From NCBI RefSeq assembly GCF_007018905.1, contig NZ_CP041402.1:558001-622000 (forward strand): 64,000 nt of DNA, in the 5' to 3' direction. Shown piece after piece: positions 29,408 to 39,203 of this stretch; the stretch's first letter is position 1, and every line of letters starts with the position of its first letter. The notes under the pieces are model-generated. The model searched no databases, was not told where the DNA came from, and saw nothing but the letters and a program-made list of their open reading frames with translations. The position numbers were made by a program, and so were the translations under genes. This DNA is from Tardiphaga sp. vice304 (GTDB taxonomy: Bacteria > Pseudomonadota > Alphaproteobacteria > Rhizobiales > Xanthobacteraceae).

Positions 29408-30082
29408 ATGATGGTTGATGAGAGTTCGCGTATCGCGGACAAGTTCCGCGAGTTGATTGCTTCTGCTCCGTTTCCCTGTGTCGGCGCCAAATCGGCGCTC
29501 GCCAAGGGTCAGATGAACGTCATCGTCGCGCGTGACATGCGTTCCAACTGGGACGACCGCCGCATCTATGACGGCATTTCGGAGATCGTCGAAAAATACC
29601 GCGGCAATCGCGCGCTGTTCCAGAGTTTCGCAGTGATCTTCGAAGGCCCCGGCGATCTCAATGAGGAGTCCTTCGAGCACTTCCTGTGGAAGCGTGCCGA
29701 GTCGCTGTCGAACAAGGACGCATGGCTCGGTCAGGAATATGACCGCCGCGTCTCGAGCGATCCCGGCGATCCGCATTTCTCATTGAGCTTTGAAGGCGAG
29801 GCGTTCTTCATCGTTGGCATGCACCCACATGCCAGCCGGCTGGCGCGACGCTTCGAACGTCCGGTACTGGTGTTCAACCTGCACGACCAGTTCGAGCAAT
29901 TGCGCGAGCTCGGCAAATACGAAAAACTGCGCGATACCATCCTGAGCCGCGACGTCGCGATCTCCGGCTCGATCAATCCGATGCTGGCGCAGCACGGCAC
30001 CATTTCCGAAGCGCGGCAGTACAGCGGCCGGCCGGTCGATGAAAACTGGAAATGTCCGTTCCACCCGGTGGAGAGAACATGA
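29408..30082 (+). CDS. YqcI/YcgG family protein
   Basis: 224 residues from the ATG at 29408, which has GAGG seven bases before it (a second ATG follows). Family motifs: APFPCVGAKSALAKGQMN, FEGEAFFIVGMHPHASRLAR, PVLVFNLHDQFEQLRELG, SGSINPMLAQHGTISEARQY and a WKCPFHP end. The family is poorly described; as I recall, some members are heme-dependent N-oxygenases acting on guanidino groups, which I cannot verify here. The conserved His and Cys residues would fit a cofactor site. Its TGA overlaps the ATG of the next gene (ATGA at 30079). Confidence 0.85.
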   Translation: MMVDESSRIADKFRELIASAPFPCVGAKSALAKGQMNVIVARDMRSNWDDRRIYDGISEIVEKYRGNRALFQSFAVIFEGPGDLNEESFEHFLWKRAESLSNKDAWLGQEYDRRVSSDPGDPHFSLSFEGEAFFIVGMHPHASRLARRFERPVLVFNLHDQFEQLRELGKYEKLRDTILSRDVAISGSINPMLAQHGTISEARQYSGRPVDENWKCPFHPVERT

Positions 30083-30663
30083 CGACCCTGACGATCGCGC
30101 CGCGATCAGGTACGGGCTTCACGCTCAACAAGGGCCAGCGCCTGACGGTGATCGATCCGCAGGGCGAGCAGGTCGCCGACCTCGTGGCATTCGATCTCGC
30201 CGACAGACGCGAGGTGATCTCGTCTGGCCGCAGCCTCGATTATGCCAGCAAGCTGTATCTGACGACCGGCGATCCGATCTATTCGAACCGCAGCAACGTC
30301 ATGCTGCGGATCGTCGAGGATACCGTGGGACGTCACGACTTCCTGCTGACGCCGTGTTCGCGCGACACCTTCCGCATCATCTATGGCGACGAGCATCCGC
30401 ATCAGGGCTGTTTCGGCAATCTCGAACAGGCGCTCAAGCCCTACGGGATCGAGCCCGACCAGATCCCGGTCGCGTTCAACTGCTTCATGAATGTGGTGCT
30501 GGATCCCAAGGACTGGTCGATGAAAGTCGATCCGCCGCTCAGCAAGGCCGGCGATCACATCACCTTCGTGGCCGAGACCGATCTGTTGATCGGCCTCACA
30601 GCCTGTTCGGCGTTGCAGTCCAACAATTTCGCCTTCAAGCCGATCCATTACGAGATCACTTGA
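30079..30663 (+). CDS. DUF1989 / urea carboxylase-associated family protein
   Basis: 194 residues from the ATG at 30079. Family features: FTLNKGQRLTVIDPQGEQVA near the N-terminus, RHDFLLTPCSRDTFRIIYG, HPHQGCFGNLEQAL, FNCFMNVVLDPKDWSMKVDP, and the end TDLLIGLTACSALQSNNFAF. Members occur with urea carboxylase and guanidine-degradation genes; the biochemical role is not known to me. The four-base overlap with the YqcI/YcgG gene argues the two act together. A palindromic repeat begins 4 bases after the stop. Confidence 0.9.
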   Translation: MTTLTIAPRSGTGFTLNKGQRLTVIDPQGEQVADLVAFDLADRREVISSGRSLDYASKLYLTTGDPIYSNRSNVMLRIVEDTVGRHDFLLTPCSRDTFRIIYGDEHPHQGCFGNLEQALKPYGIEPDQIPVAFNCFMNVVLDPKDWSMKVDPPLSKAGDHITFVAETDLLIGLTACSALQSNNFAFKPIHYEIT

Positions 30664-30666
30664 TCC

Positions 30667-30770
30667 GTAGCCCGGATGAAGCGAAGCGCAATCCGGGGCC
30701 GGCGCGCAAATCAGTACTCGCTTGATCCGCTAGGCTTTCCCCGGATTGCGCTTCGCTCCATCCGGGCTAC
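30667..30770. repeat. Palindromic intergenic repeat, 'GTAGCCCGGATG' family
   Basis: Second copy of the family seen at 1333: GTAGCCCGGATGAAGCGAAG at the left and CGCTCCATCCGGGCTAC at the right. It lies between converging genes. Confidence 0.8.
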
Positions 30771-30773
30771 GCG

Positions 30774-31148
30774 CTACTTGAACGCCGGCAGCACGAAGAT
30801 CGCGACATTGGTGAAGAGCGCGCCGGCATAGGCCATCGAGCGTAAGCTCGCCTTGTCAGCGATATACAAGAGCGCGTGTGCGATGCGGAATGCCAGATAG
30901 AGCAGCGCCAGCAGGTTCAGCGTCGAGGTCGTCGCGCCGAAGCTGATGGCGGCGACAACGGCGATGGCGAAGAACGGAAAATTCTCGATCGCATTCTGGT
31001 GCGCGGCATAGGCGCGACGCTTGGCGCCCGAGAGCTTCTCGGCGTCATCGCGCGGCGTGTTGTTGTCATGCGAGCCGGATTTGGCGTAGCCGGCCAGAAC
31101 GAGCGGCATCACAACGGCCACGAGAATGCACCAATAGGCGATCGGCAT
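30774..31148 (-). CDS. MAPEG family membrane protein
   Basis: 124 residues from the ATG at 31148, preceded by AGGAGGG; an upstream in-frame ATG at 31265 lacks this. Four membrane segments; the family-typical motif RAYAAHQNAIENFPFFAIAV and a C-terminal ALLYIADKASLRSMAYAGAL are seen. MAPEG proteins are membrane-bound glutathione transferases or relatives; the substrate is unknown. It diverges from the PPOX-type gene at 31264. Confidence 0.88.
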   Translation of the reverse strand: MPIAYWCILVAVVMPLVLAGYAKSGSHDNNTPRDDAEKLSGAKRRAYAAHQNAIENFPFFAIAVVAAISFGATTSTLNLLALLYLAFRIAHALLYIADKASLRSMAYAGALFTNVAIFVLPAFK

Positions 31149-31263
31149 CGAACCCTCCTGCGAAAACGCCTTGATGCGGTGTCGGCTCCCGCGTGTCAAT
31201 TGGACCGAAATGGAACTCCACCCTGTCGCGGCCGTTAACGTCATAATGTTCAAGGAGTGAAAC

Positions 31264-31749
31264 ATGACCGACGATCACGCCAACGATATCGATCGCACCT
31301 GGGAGCTGATGAAGAAGATCGGCTTCGCCATGATGGTGACGCGCGATGGCGAGAAGCTTCGCGCCCGGCCGATGGCGGCCTATCTCGACCGCGACGCCAA
31401 TACGATCTTCTTTCTCACCGATGCCCGCCGTCACAAGGACGACGAGATTGAAGCCAATCCGCAGGTCAACCTGTCCTTCGCCGACGCCGGCGACATGAAG
31501 TTCGTCTCCGTCAGCGGCACTGCTGCGGTCTCGAACGATCGCGCCAAGATCAAGGAGTTGTTCTCGACGCCGGCCAAGGCGTGGTGGGACAGCGCCGAGG
31601 ATCCGAACATCCGCGTTCTCAAATTCACGCCAGAGGAAGCCGAGTATTGGGATTCGCCGGGCACCGTGATCAGCTATGTGAAGATGGCTGCCGCCGCCGT
31701 ATCGGGCACGCGCCCCGATCTCGGCACTAACCGAAAGGTCGCAATCTGA
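31264..31749 (+). CDS. Pyridoxamine 5'-phosphate oxidase-related general stress protein
   Basis: 161 residues. FMN-binding split-barrel fold: WELMKKIGFAMMVTRDGEKL, ARPMAAYLDRDANTIFFLTD, VNLSFADAGDMKFVSVSG, and WWDSAEDPNIRVLKFTPEEA are typical of the small general-stress (YdaG-like) branch. It probably binds a flavin or similar cofactor; the reaction is unknown. ATG at 31264 follows an AAGGAG site. The next gene overlaps its TGA by one base. Confidence 0.88.
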   Translation: MTDDHANDIDRTWELMKKIGFAMMVTRDGEKLRARPMAAYLDRDANTIFFLTDARRHKDDEIEANPQVNLSFADAGDMKFVSVSGTAAVSNDRAKIKELFSTPAKAWWDSAEDPNIRVLKFTPEEAEYWDSPGTVISYVKMAAAAVSGTRPDLGTNRKVAI

Positions 31750-31970
31750 TGTCGCCTATCGAAGATCCGCCGATCAAGCCCGGTCAGCCAACTGAGCCGC
31801 CGCAGGAAAGCCCGCCCGGTAGCCCGCGCCCGGAAATTCCGACGCCGGTGCGCGAGCCGGATGCGCCGTCACAGCCCGACGAACTGCCGGGCTATACGCC
31901 GGAGGAATTGCCGACAGGGCCGGACGTCAATCCGGGCCAGCCTGACATGCCGCCGTCGCCGACCATGTAA
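31749..31970 (+). CDS. Small Pro-rich protein coupled to the stress protein
   Basis: 73 residues, about one third proline, with repeated P-x-P and acidic residues and no hydrophobic segment: probably unstructured and cytoplasmic. Its ATG overlaps the stop of the previous gene (TGATG), so it is likely coupled. No family recognised. It might be a linker or a small adaptor, but I cannot say. Confidence 0.65.
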   Translation: MSPIEDPPIKPGQPTEPPQESPPGSPRPEIPTPVREPDAPSQPDELPGYTPEELPTGPDVNPGQPDMPPSPTM

Positions 31971-32158
31971 GCTGCAACGATCGATGGCCTGAACGCGCAA
32001 TGAATAAAGCGCGATCCGGCCATCGCGCCGTTGAAAATAAAGCGTTCGCAGGGTGTGCGGGCCGCCACAATGCGGCCCTACGGATATCAGTTGATCGTCC
32101 CGCCACGCCTTGGCCAACAATGTTTCGTCGAAAATTTTTCCGGGGATTTAGAGCCATC

Positions 32159-34141
32159 ATGACCAAACTTCGTCTTTTGCTGTTGGCCACGACAACGCTC
32201 AGCGTTGCGCAGTTCACGGCGCCCGTGTCGCACGCGCTGGAGGCCGATGCGTCGTTCCGCGTAGCGCAGGCCGCGCCTGCTCCCGAGGGCGAGCCCAAGG
32301 CTCCACCGAAGGCTGAGCCAAAGGGACCGCCGCCGGCTGCCGCGCCGCGCCCCGCCGCGCCGCCTGCCGCGGCACCGCCGGCCGCGCCGCCCGCGGCGCG
32401 CCCTGACGCTCCGCCGCCGCCGGCTGCCGCTCCTCCGCCGCCGCGTCCGGCCCCTCCTGCTCCGCCAGCCGCGGCGCCTGCACGTCCTACGCCGCCACCG
32501 CCGGCGGCAGCCCCTCCGACTCCCCCGGCCGCCGCTCCGGCTGTGCGTCCGACGCCACCCGCGCCTGCCTCAGCCCCCGCCGCGCCGACCCCTCCGGCTG
32601 CAAAGCAGGAACGTCGCGAAGAGCGCCGCGAGCCCGGTGCACCGCCGGCTGGCGCACGTCCCGCTCCGACCACGGCACCCGCTCCGACTCCGGCCCCGGC
32701 CGCCCCCGCGGCACGACAGGCGCCCGAAGCAACGCCGCCGGTAGTCACTCCTCCGGCAGCCCGCAGCGCGCCGACGGCCACGCCACCGGCACCGGCCGCT
32801 ACGCCTCCGGCGGCAACGCCGCCAGTTGCGACACCTCCCGCCGCCACACCTCCGGCAGCCGGCACGCCTCCCGGCGCGCGTGTTCCAGGTGAACGTGGTC
32901 CGCGGGGCGACGGTGAACGAGGCCAGCGTGGTCCCGATGGTCAGCGTGGACCGGGTGGTCCCGGTGCTCCGGTCGTTGGTACCCCGGGCGCGCCCGTCAC
33001 TGCACCGAATCCAGTCGCTCCTAACGCGGTCCCCGGCGCCGCTCCGGTCCCCGGCGCTGCGCCAGGCGCACCTGCTGCCGCAGGCGCGGCACCTGCCGTT
33101 GCTCCGGCCGCGCGCGTCGCCCCGCCGACCGTTGCCGCCCCGATCCCGCCCGCCCCGCCGCCGGCAGCCGCACTGGCTCCGATCGCACCGGGCGCCCAGG
33201 CTCCGGGTCCGCAGCGCATGGAAGACTTCCGCGGCCAGCGTCGCGAGAGCGATGTCGGCGGTCGCAAGGTGTTCACGGAGCCCGGCCGCATCATCGTGCA
33301 GGACCCCTCCGGCCAGTCCTTCATCCGGCACAATGAGGTCGATCGCTTCCGCTACGGCGCGCGTGACATCCGCACCCAGCAGGTCGGCGACGAGAGCCGC
33401 ACCATCGTCGTGCGTCCCGACGGGTCCGAGATCATCACCGTGGTCGGCCGCGACGGCCAGCTGCTGCGCCGGGTACGTCGCGATCGTGGCGGTCGCGAGA
33501 TCATCATCATCGACAACTCGTTCCGCGGTCCGCGCGGTGCCGGCGGTTTCTACGTCGATCTGCCGCCGCCCGTGATCCGGATTCCGCAGAACCGCTACAT
33601 CGTCGACTACGATCAGGCCTCGCCCGAATTGGTCTACGACACCTTGCTGGCGCCGCCGGTGGAGCGCATCGAGCGCCGCTATTCGCTCGATGAAATCCGC
33701 TACAGCCAGACGGTGCGCCAGCGCATGCCGTCAATCGATCTCGACACCATTAACTTCGATCTAGGCTCGTGGGAAATCCCGCCGGACCAAACCTCGAAGC
33801 TGCAGATCATCGCGGATGGCCTCAACAAGGCGATCTCGCGCAATCCGAAGCTGGTGTTTCTGATCGAAGGCCATACCGACGCGGTCGGCTCGGACATCGA
33901 TAATTTGTCGTTGTCGGATCGCCGCGCCGAATCGGCGGCGCAATTGCTTACCCAGCAATTCCAGGTGCCGGCGGAGAACCTGACGTCGCAGGGTTATGGC
34001 GAGCAGTATCTGAAGATCCCGACCGATGCCGCAGAGCGTCAAAACCGCCGCGTCACCATCCGCAACATCACGCCGCTGCTGAACGGCGGATCGGCCGCGC
34101 TGCCGCCGCCGCCCCCGGGCACCGCCCCGCCGCGACGCTGA
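32159..34141 (+). CDS. Large Pro/Ala-rich OmpA-family outer-membrane protein
   Basis: 660 residues from the ATG at 32159. Signal peptide (LLLLATTTLSVAQFTAPVSHA), then a Pro/Ala-rich stretch from about residue 37 to 352, including a Gly-X-Y (collagen-like) patch at about 244-275 with GERGQRGPDGQRGPGGPG. A middle domain (about 353-520) has VFTEPGRIIVQDPSGQSF and RTIVVRPDGSEIITVVGRDG. The C-terminus is an OmpA peptidoglycan-binding domain: FLIEGHTDAVGSDIDNLSLS, ending in RQNRRVTI. It likely links the outer membrane to the cell wall through the C-terminus, with the Pro-rich part as a spacer. A strong terminator follows. Confidence 0.85.
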   Translation: MTKLRLLLLATTTLSVAQFTAPVSHALEADASFRVAQAAPAPEGEPKAPPKAEPKGPPPAAAPRPAAPPAAAPPAAPPAARPDAPPPPAAAPPPPRPAPPAPPAAAPARPTPPPPAAAPPTPPAAAPAVRPTPPAPASAPAAPTPPAAKQERREERREPGAPPAGARPAPTTAPAPTPAPAAPAARQAPEATPPVVTPPAARSAPTATPPAPAATPPAATPPVATPPAATPPAAGTPPGARVPGERGPRGDGERGQRGPDGQRGPGGPGAPVVGTPGAPVTAPNPVAPNAVPGAAPVPGAAPGAPAAAGAAPAVAPAARVAPPTVAAPIPPAPPPAAALAPIAPGAQAPGPQRMEDFRGQRRESDVGGRKVFTEPGRIIVQDPSGQSFIRHNEVDRFRYGARDIRTQQVGDESRTIVVRPDGSEIITVVGRDGQLLRRVRRDRGGREIIIIDNSFRGPRGAGGFYVDLPPPVIRIPQNRYIVDYDQASPELVYDTLLAPPVERIERRYSLDEIRYSQTVRQRMPSIDLDTINFDLGSWEIPPDQTSKLQIIADGLNKAISRNPKLVFLIEGHTDAVGSDIDNLSLSDRRAESAAQLLTQQFQVPAENLTSQGYGEQYLKIPTDAAERQNRRVTIRNITPLLNGGSAALPPPPPGTAPPRR

Positions 34142-34160
34142 GGGTAGCTACACAAATGCA

Positions 34161-34192
34161 AGTGGCCGGGAGCAATCCCGGCCACTTTTTTT
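34161..34192 (+). terminator. Rho-independent terminator of the OmpA gene
   Basis: AGTGGCCGGGA / TCCCGGCCACT is a perfect 11-bp stem with a four-base loop, followed by TTTTTT. It lies 20 bases past the OmpA stop. Confidence 0.92.
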
Positions 34193-34211
34193 GATAGTTC
34201 TCTCCGCTGTC

Positions 34212-34250
34212 GTCCCGGCCAAGCGAGCTTTTGCGAGCGCGAGCCGGGAC
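34212..34250. repeat. Inverted repeat of the GTCCCGGC type
   Basis: GTCCCGGC on the left and GCCGGGAC on the right, with GCGAGCTTTTGCGAGCGC in the centre. It resembles the 62592 element (which also carries GGGACCCATAA). The rest of the gap to 34389 shows nothing clear. Confidence 0.55.
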
Positions 34251-34389
34251 CCATAAACGCTGTCCGCGTGATGTGCTGTGGCAGTAGTCCCGGGTTGGCT
34301 ATGAGCTCGGAGTCAATGTATCCCGGATCTGCGTTCGCCAAGGCTCACTTGTCCGGGATGACATCGGAGAGTATCGCGTGCGTGAGCGG

Positions 34390-36144
34390 CTATTTCTTCT
34401 CCGCCAGCCCCAGCGCATCGGCGATCACGCGAAACACTTCCGTGTTGTCCATCGACCCGTGCACGCGGTCGCTGCCCGGTCCCGTCGCGGTGAGGATCAC
34501 GTCTTCGCCGGAATGTACGCTGGCATTCATCATTGCCGGCAGATTGCCGAGCCTCAACACCGCGCCGGGCACGTCCTTGTATTTGGCGTTGGCCTTGAAC
34601 GTGGCCGGCTCGTCGCCCTTCTGCGTGGGCTCGTTGGGGTTGTCGAGCTTCGGCCGCAGCGTCTCGTAATGATCGGGAATGCTGGCGGAGAAAATCGCCA
34701 GCCGGCGGCTGACATCGACGCGCGACGGATAGCCCTCGGCATCCGGCTTCGGATAGTTCGGGAAGCCGGCCTTCTCATAGACGCCAACCCGTTCGCGCAG
34801 CGGCGTGTTCGGCAGCGTCTCCATGTCGTCATTGACGGTGCCGACCAGGCTGTTGGGATGGTTGTGATCGGCCAGCACCAGGATCAGCGTGTCCTCGCCG
34901 CGCGCTTTGGCCCAGTCCTTGGCTAGCTTCACGGCATTGTCGAGCATGATCGTGTCATACACGGCGCGCTCCATGTCGAGCGCATGGGCGTATTTGTCGA
35001 TCATGCCGGATTCCACCATCAGGAAGAAGCCGTTGTCATTGCGCGACAGCACGTTGAGCGCGCTTTGTAGCTGCACGGTCAGATCGGGCTGATCCGGCGA
35101 TTTCTTCACGCCGCCGCCCTTGAGAAATTTGCGATCGAGTACCCCGTCCATATTGCCGGGCGCGAACAGTCCGAGCAGTTTCCGCGTCTCGGGCTTCGCG
35201 GCCTGCGCGTCGAGCTCGGTCGCTGTGGCGGCATAGGCGTAGCCGGAGTCGCGGAATTTCGCGATGTAGTCGACGTCGTCCTTGCGCTTCGAGATCGCCT
35301 CGGCCTGCGGCAGGAAGTTAGCGGCGCCGCCGCCCAGCAGCACGTCGGGTTTGGCGGCAAAAAACTGCTCGACGATCTGGTCATAGGCGGCGCGGCGCCT
35401 CGTATGCGCGACCATCGCCGCCGGCGTAGCGTCCTCGATCTCGGTATTGGTGACGATGCCGATCGCCATGTCGCGCTGCCGTCGGATCAAGCTGGTGATG
35501 GTCTCGACGCGCGGATCGTCGAACGGATTACTGGTGCGGTCGGCATAGACGCCCATCGCATTGACCGCGGTCTTGTGCCCGGTGGCATAGGCGCTGGCGG
35601 CATTGGCGGAGTCGGTGATGATCGAATCCGAACCGGCGGTGGCGACGAATGCCATGTAGGGCATGTCGTCGATCGCCAGTCTGCCGAGGCTCTTGCCTTC
35701 GGAAATGCCCTTCGACAGCAATCGTGCGCCGACACGGTGCGCCGGCGACATTCCGTCGCCGATGAACGGGATGACGTTCTTCGCCTTGCGCGGGCCGGTG
35801 TCAAAGACGTTCCACGAGACCGCGCGGCTGGTGCTGCCGTCGCTGACCTCGATCGTGTAGGCGCCGGGCTTTGTAAGCGCGACCTGGCGCAGCAACAGCG
35901 CGGACTGGTCCTTGCCGTCCTCGCGCGCGATATAGGTCGCGGGCTTGCCGAAGGCGCTCGCGTGGTCGGCGCCGTTGACGGTGACCTTGATATTGGTGGG
36001 ATCAACAAGGCCGGGAAACTCGACCTTGAAATCGAAGGTGGCGCCGGCGAGGATGTCGGCGCGGTCGATCGGATAAATGGCTTGCGCAAATGCCGGCGCG
36101 CTGGAAAGGGCCAGCGCGAGTGCGATGGTGACCGAATTTTTCAT
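34390..36144 (-). CDS. Alkaline phosphatase (PhoA/metallo-superfamily type)
   Basis: 584 residues from the ATG at 36144; further upstream is not signal-like. Signal peptide NSVTIALALALSSAPAFAQA, a short N-terminal domain, then the alkaline phosphatase fold: metal Asp in VIPFIGDGMSPAHRVG, nucleophile Ser in SIITDSANAASAYATG, ligand region FFLMVESGMIDKYAHALDM (Asp and His of the IDKxxH motif), and LILVLADHNHPNSLVG. It hydrolyses phosphomonoesters in the periplasm. It is not the same family as the PhoD at 49846. Confidence 0.92.
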   Translation of the reverse strand: MKNSVTIALALALSSAPAFAQAIYPIDRADILAGATFDFKVEFPGLVDPTNIKVTVNGADHASAFGKPATYIAREDGKDQSALLLRQVALTKPGAYTIEVSDGSTSRAVSWNVFDTGPRKAKNVIPFIGDGMSPAHRVGARLLSKGISEGKSLGRLAIDDMPYMAFVATAGSDSIITDSANAASAYATGHKTAVNAMGVYADRTSNPFDDPRVETITSLIRRQRDMAIGIVTNTEIEDATPAAMVAHTRRRAAYDQIVEQFFAAKPDVLLGGGAANFLPQAEAISKRKDDVDYIAKFRDSGYAYAATATELDAQAAKPETRKLLGLFAPGNMDGVLDRKFLKGGGVKKSPDQPDLTVQLQSALNVLSRNDNGFFLMVESGMIDKYAHALDMERAVYDTIMLDNAVKLAKDWAKARGEDTLILVLADHNHPNSLVGTVNDDMETLPNTPLRERVGVYEKAGFPNYPKPDAEGYPSRVDVSRRLAIFSASIPDHYETLRPKLDNPNEPTQKGDEPATFKANAKYKDVPGAVLRLGNLPAMMNASVHSGEDVILTATGPGSDRVHGSMDNTEVFRVIADALGLAEKK

Positions 36145-36275
36145 GATGAGTGCCCCGGCGCCCGTCACGGGCAGGTGGCATCCAATACGACGACAGGATG
36201 ACGCGTCAATGACGGTCGGGCATCCCGGCAATCCTATTCTCGCGGCGAGCATGCCGATTCCCGGGCCCCGCAGCT

Positions 36276-36390
36276 GTCATTGCGAGGAGCGCTTGCGACG
36301 AAGCAATCCAGTCTTCACTCGTGGCTTACTGGATTGCCGCGTCGCTTCGCTAAGGGGAAAGCCAAAGGCTTTCCCTGACCTCGCAATGAC
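36276..36390. repeat. Palindromic intergenic repeat, 'GTCATTGCGAGG' family
   Basis: Outer arms GTCATTGCGAGGAGC and CCTCGCAATGAC; inner arms AAGCAATCCAG and CTGGATTGCCGC. Another copy lies at 42485. It separates the argG stop from the phosphatase start. Confidence 0.78.
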
Positions 36391-36411
36391 GACTGATAAC
36401 TCGTCGATCGC

Positions 36412-37791
<1,380 letters not shown>

Positions 37792-37821
37792 CTATCAAAC
37801 TTCCCGCGGACGGGCACCCGT

Positions 37822-38619
37822 TTAATGGCGGTGGGCCGTATCAGGCTCGGGCGCCGGGCCAACGTCCTGGCCGCTCAACAGTTTCCGGCGCCAGCGATAG
37901 CCCGGCCAGGCAAAGCGGGTCAGACGGGCTTCGGCCTCGGCGTCTGTCTTGCGGGTGGCCGGCCAGCGATAGATCCAGCCATGCGCCAGCCAGATCACCA
38001 GAAACGTCACCAGCCCGGCAATCGCCACGTCGGTGAAGAAGTGCCCGCCGAACGCCATTCGCAACCCGCTGGTCAGCGACCCGAACACGAAGGCGGCGAC
38101 ATAGGCGACGGGTCGGATCGCCGGCGGCGTCAGCGCGGCGGGCGCAAAGGTCCAGAAGGCGGTGGCGCCCTCGCCGGAGAAGAACGAGCAGTTGCGGCCG
38201 CACTGGCCGGTCGGGTCCCACCACGCCTTGAACTGCCAGGGGCCGCTGAATTCGGTGACCATCACCGGCCGTGGCCGTCCCCAATGGGTCTTGAAGGTCA
38301 GGTTGGTCAGGATGCCGGCCGCCAGCGTGATGGTGATCAGCAGGAAGGCGATGGTATTGGCGGAGATCAGGAGCTTCCGGTTCGGCCAGATCAGCTTGAT
38401 GATCAAAGCCGCGATGGACGGTAGCGCGAAGGCCCAGCAGATCCACATCGCCGCATCGCGCGCGAACATCGCCAGCGCGCCTTCCTTGACCGGAAAGGTT
38501 TTGCTGGCGGCGTCGTAGAACAAAGCTGCCAGCTTGAGGTCGAGTTCGGGATAGATCCCGAAGGTCAAGCCGATAACGAGGCTAAGGGCCAGCGCGATAT
38601 AGAGTCCGGTACAGTTCAT
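37822..38619 (-). CDS. PAP2-superfamily membrane phosphatase
   Basis: 265 residues from the ATG at 38619; sequence upstream in the frame is not protein-like. Several membrane segments carry the PAP2 motifs: KTHWGRPRPVMV (K-x6-RP), FFSGEGATAFWTF where the usual PSGH is SGEG, and SGLRMAFGGHFFTDVAIAG (SR-like arginine with the catalytic His and Asp). It probably dephosphorylates a lipid phosphate at the inner membrane (lipid A or phosphatidylglycerophosphate type). The SGEG variant is unusual and weakens certainty about activity. Confidence 0.85.
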   Translation of the reverse strand: MNCTGLYIALALSLVIGLTFGIYPELDLKLAALFYDAASKTFPVKEGALAMFARDAAMWICWAFALPSIAALIIKLIWPNRKLLISANTIAFLLITITLAAGILTNLTFKTHWGRPRPVMVTEFSGPWQFKAWWDPTGQCGRNCSFFSGEGATAFWTFAPAALTPPAIRPVAYVAAFVFGSLTSGLRMAFGGHFFTDVAIAGLVTFLVIWLAHGWIYRWPATRKTDAEAEARLTRFAWPGYRWRRKLLSGQDVGPAPEPDTAHRH

Positions 38620-38678
38620 GGCGCGCGGTTTAGCCGACGGGGGTGGGGATGAAAAGACTGGCGAGCCGCGTCCTTTTC

Positions 38679-38720
38679 TCCTCTCCAGCGGCGCGCAGCT
38701 TCGCTGCGCCGGGGGAGAGG
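38679..38720. repeat. Inverted repeat between minus-strand genes
   Basis: CCTCTCC / GGAGAGG outer arms with GCGCAGC / GCTGCGC inside, 15 bases past the stop of the gene at 38735-39202 on the minus strand. It may be a terminator or repeat remnant. Confidence 0.6.
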
Positions 38721-38734
38721 GGAAGGAAGAGGCC

Positions 38735-39202
38735 TCACGATAGCGGTGGCGCCTGCGGCAAAGCGCGCGGCTGCTTCCATCGTCCGGCATTGCGGCCGGC
38801 AATCAGCCAGTAGATCAGCCCCCCGACGATGCCGGCGCCGGTGACCACTTCGAGATGGCGGCGTACGATGCCGTCGAAGCGCATCGCCTCGGTATCGAAC
38901 GGAACGAGGCCCAGATAACAGGCCAGCCCGACCGCCGCGCCGCCGATCGCATAGGCCAGCACGCCGCGGACGTCGAAGGCCTCGGTAATCGTCACCACCG
39001 CGACCGCCGGGATAAGTGCAAAGCCGCTGACGAAGATGAAGCCGAAGCCGAGAATGACGTTGAGCGCCGCGGGATCGATGCCGGCGACGTCGATCGAACT
39101 GACTTCCGGAAACAGGATCGCGACCACGACAATGGCGCCGGCGATGAAGCAGGCCAGCAGAAACGCAAAGGCGATGACGAACAGGCGGCCGATCAGGGAC
39201 AT
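38735..39202 (-). CDS. Small integral membrane protein
   Basis: 155 residues with four hydrophobic segments (LFVIAFAFLLACFIAGAIVV, LNVILGFGFIFVSGFALIPA, VLAYAIGGAAVGLACYLGLV and GAGIVGGLIYWLIAG) and a polar C-terminus. No family I can name. It starts one base after the rlmN stop, which points to co-transcription and coupled translation. Confidence 0.8.
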   Translation of the reverse strand: MSLIGRLFVIAFAFLLACFIAGAIVVVAILFPEVSSIDVAGIDPAALNVILGFGFIFVSGFALIPAVAVVTITEAFDVRGVLAYAIGGAAVGLACYLGLVPFDTEAMRFDGIVRRHLEVVTGAGIVGGLIYWLIAGRNAGRWKQPRALPQAPPLS

Positions 39203-39203
39203 C

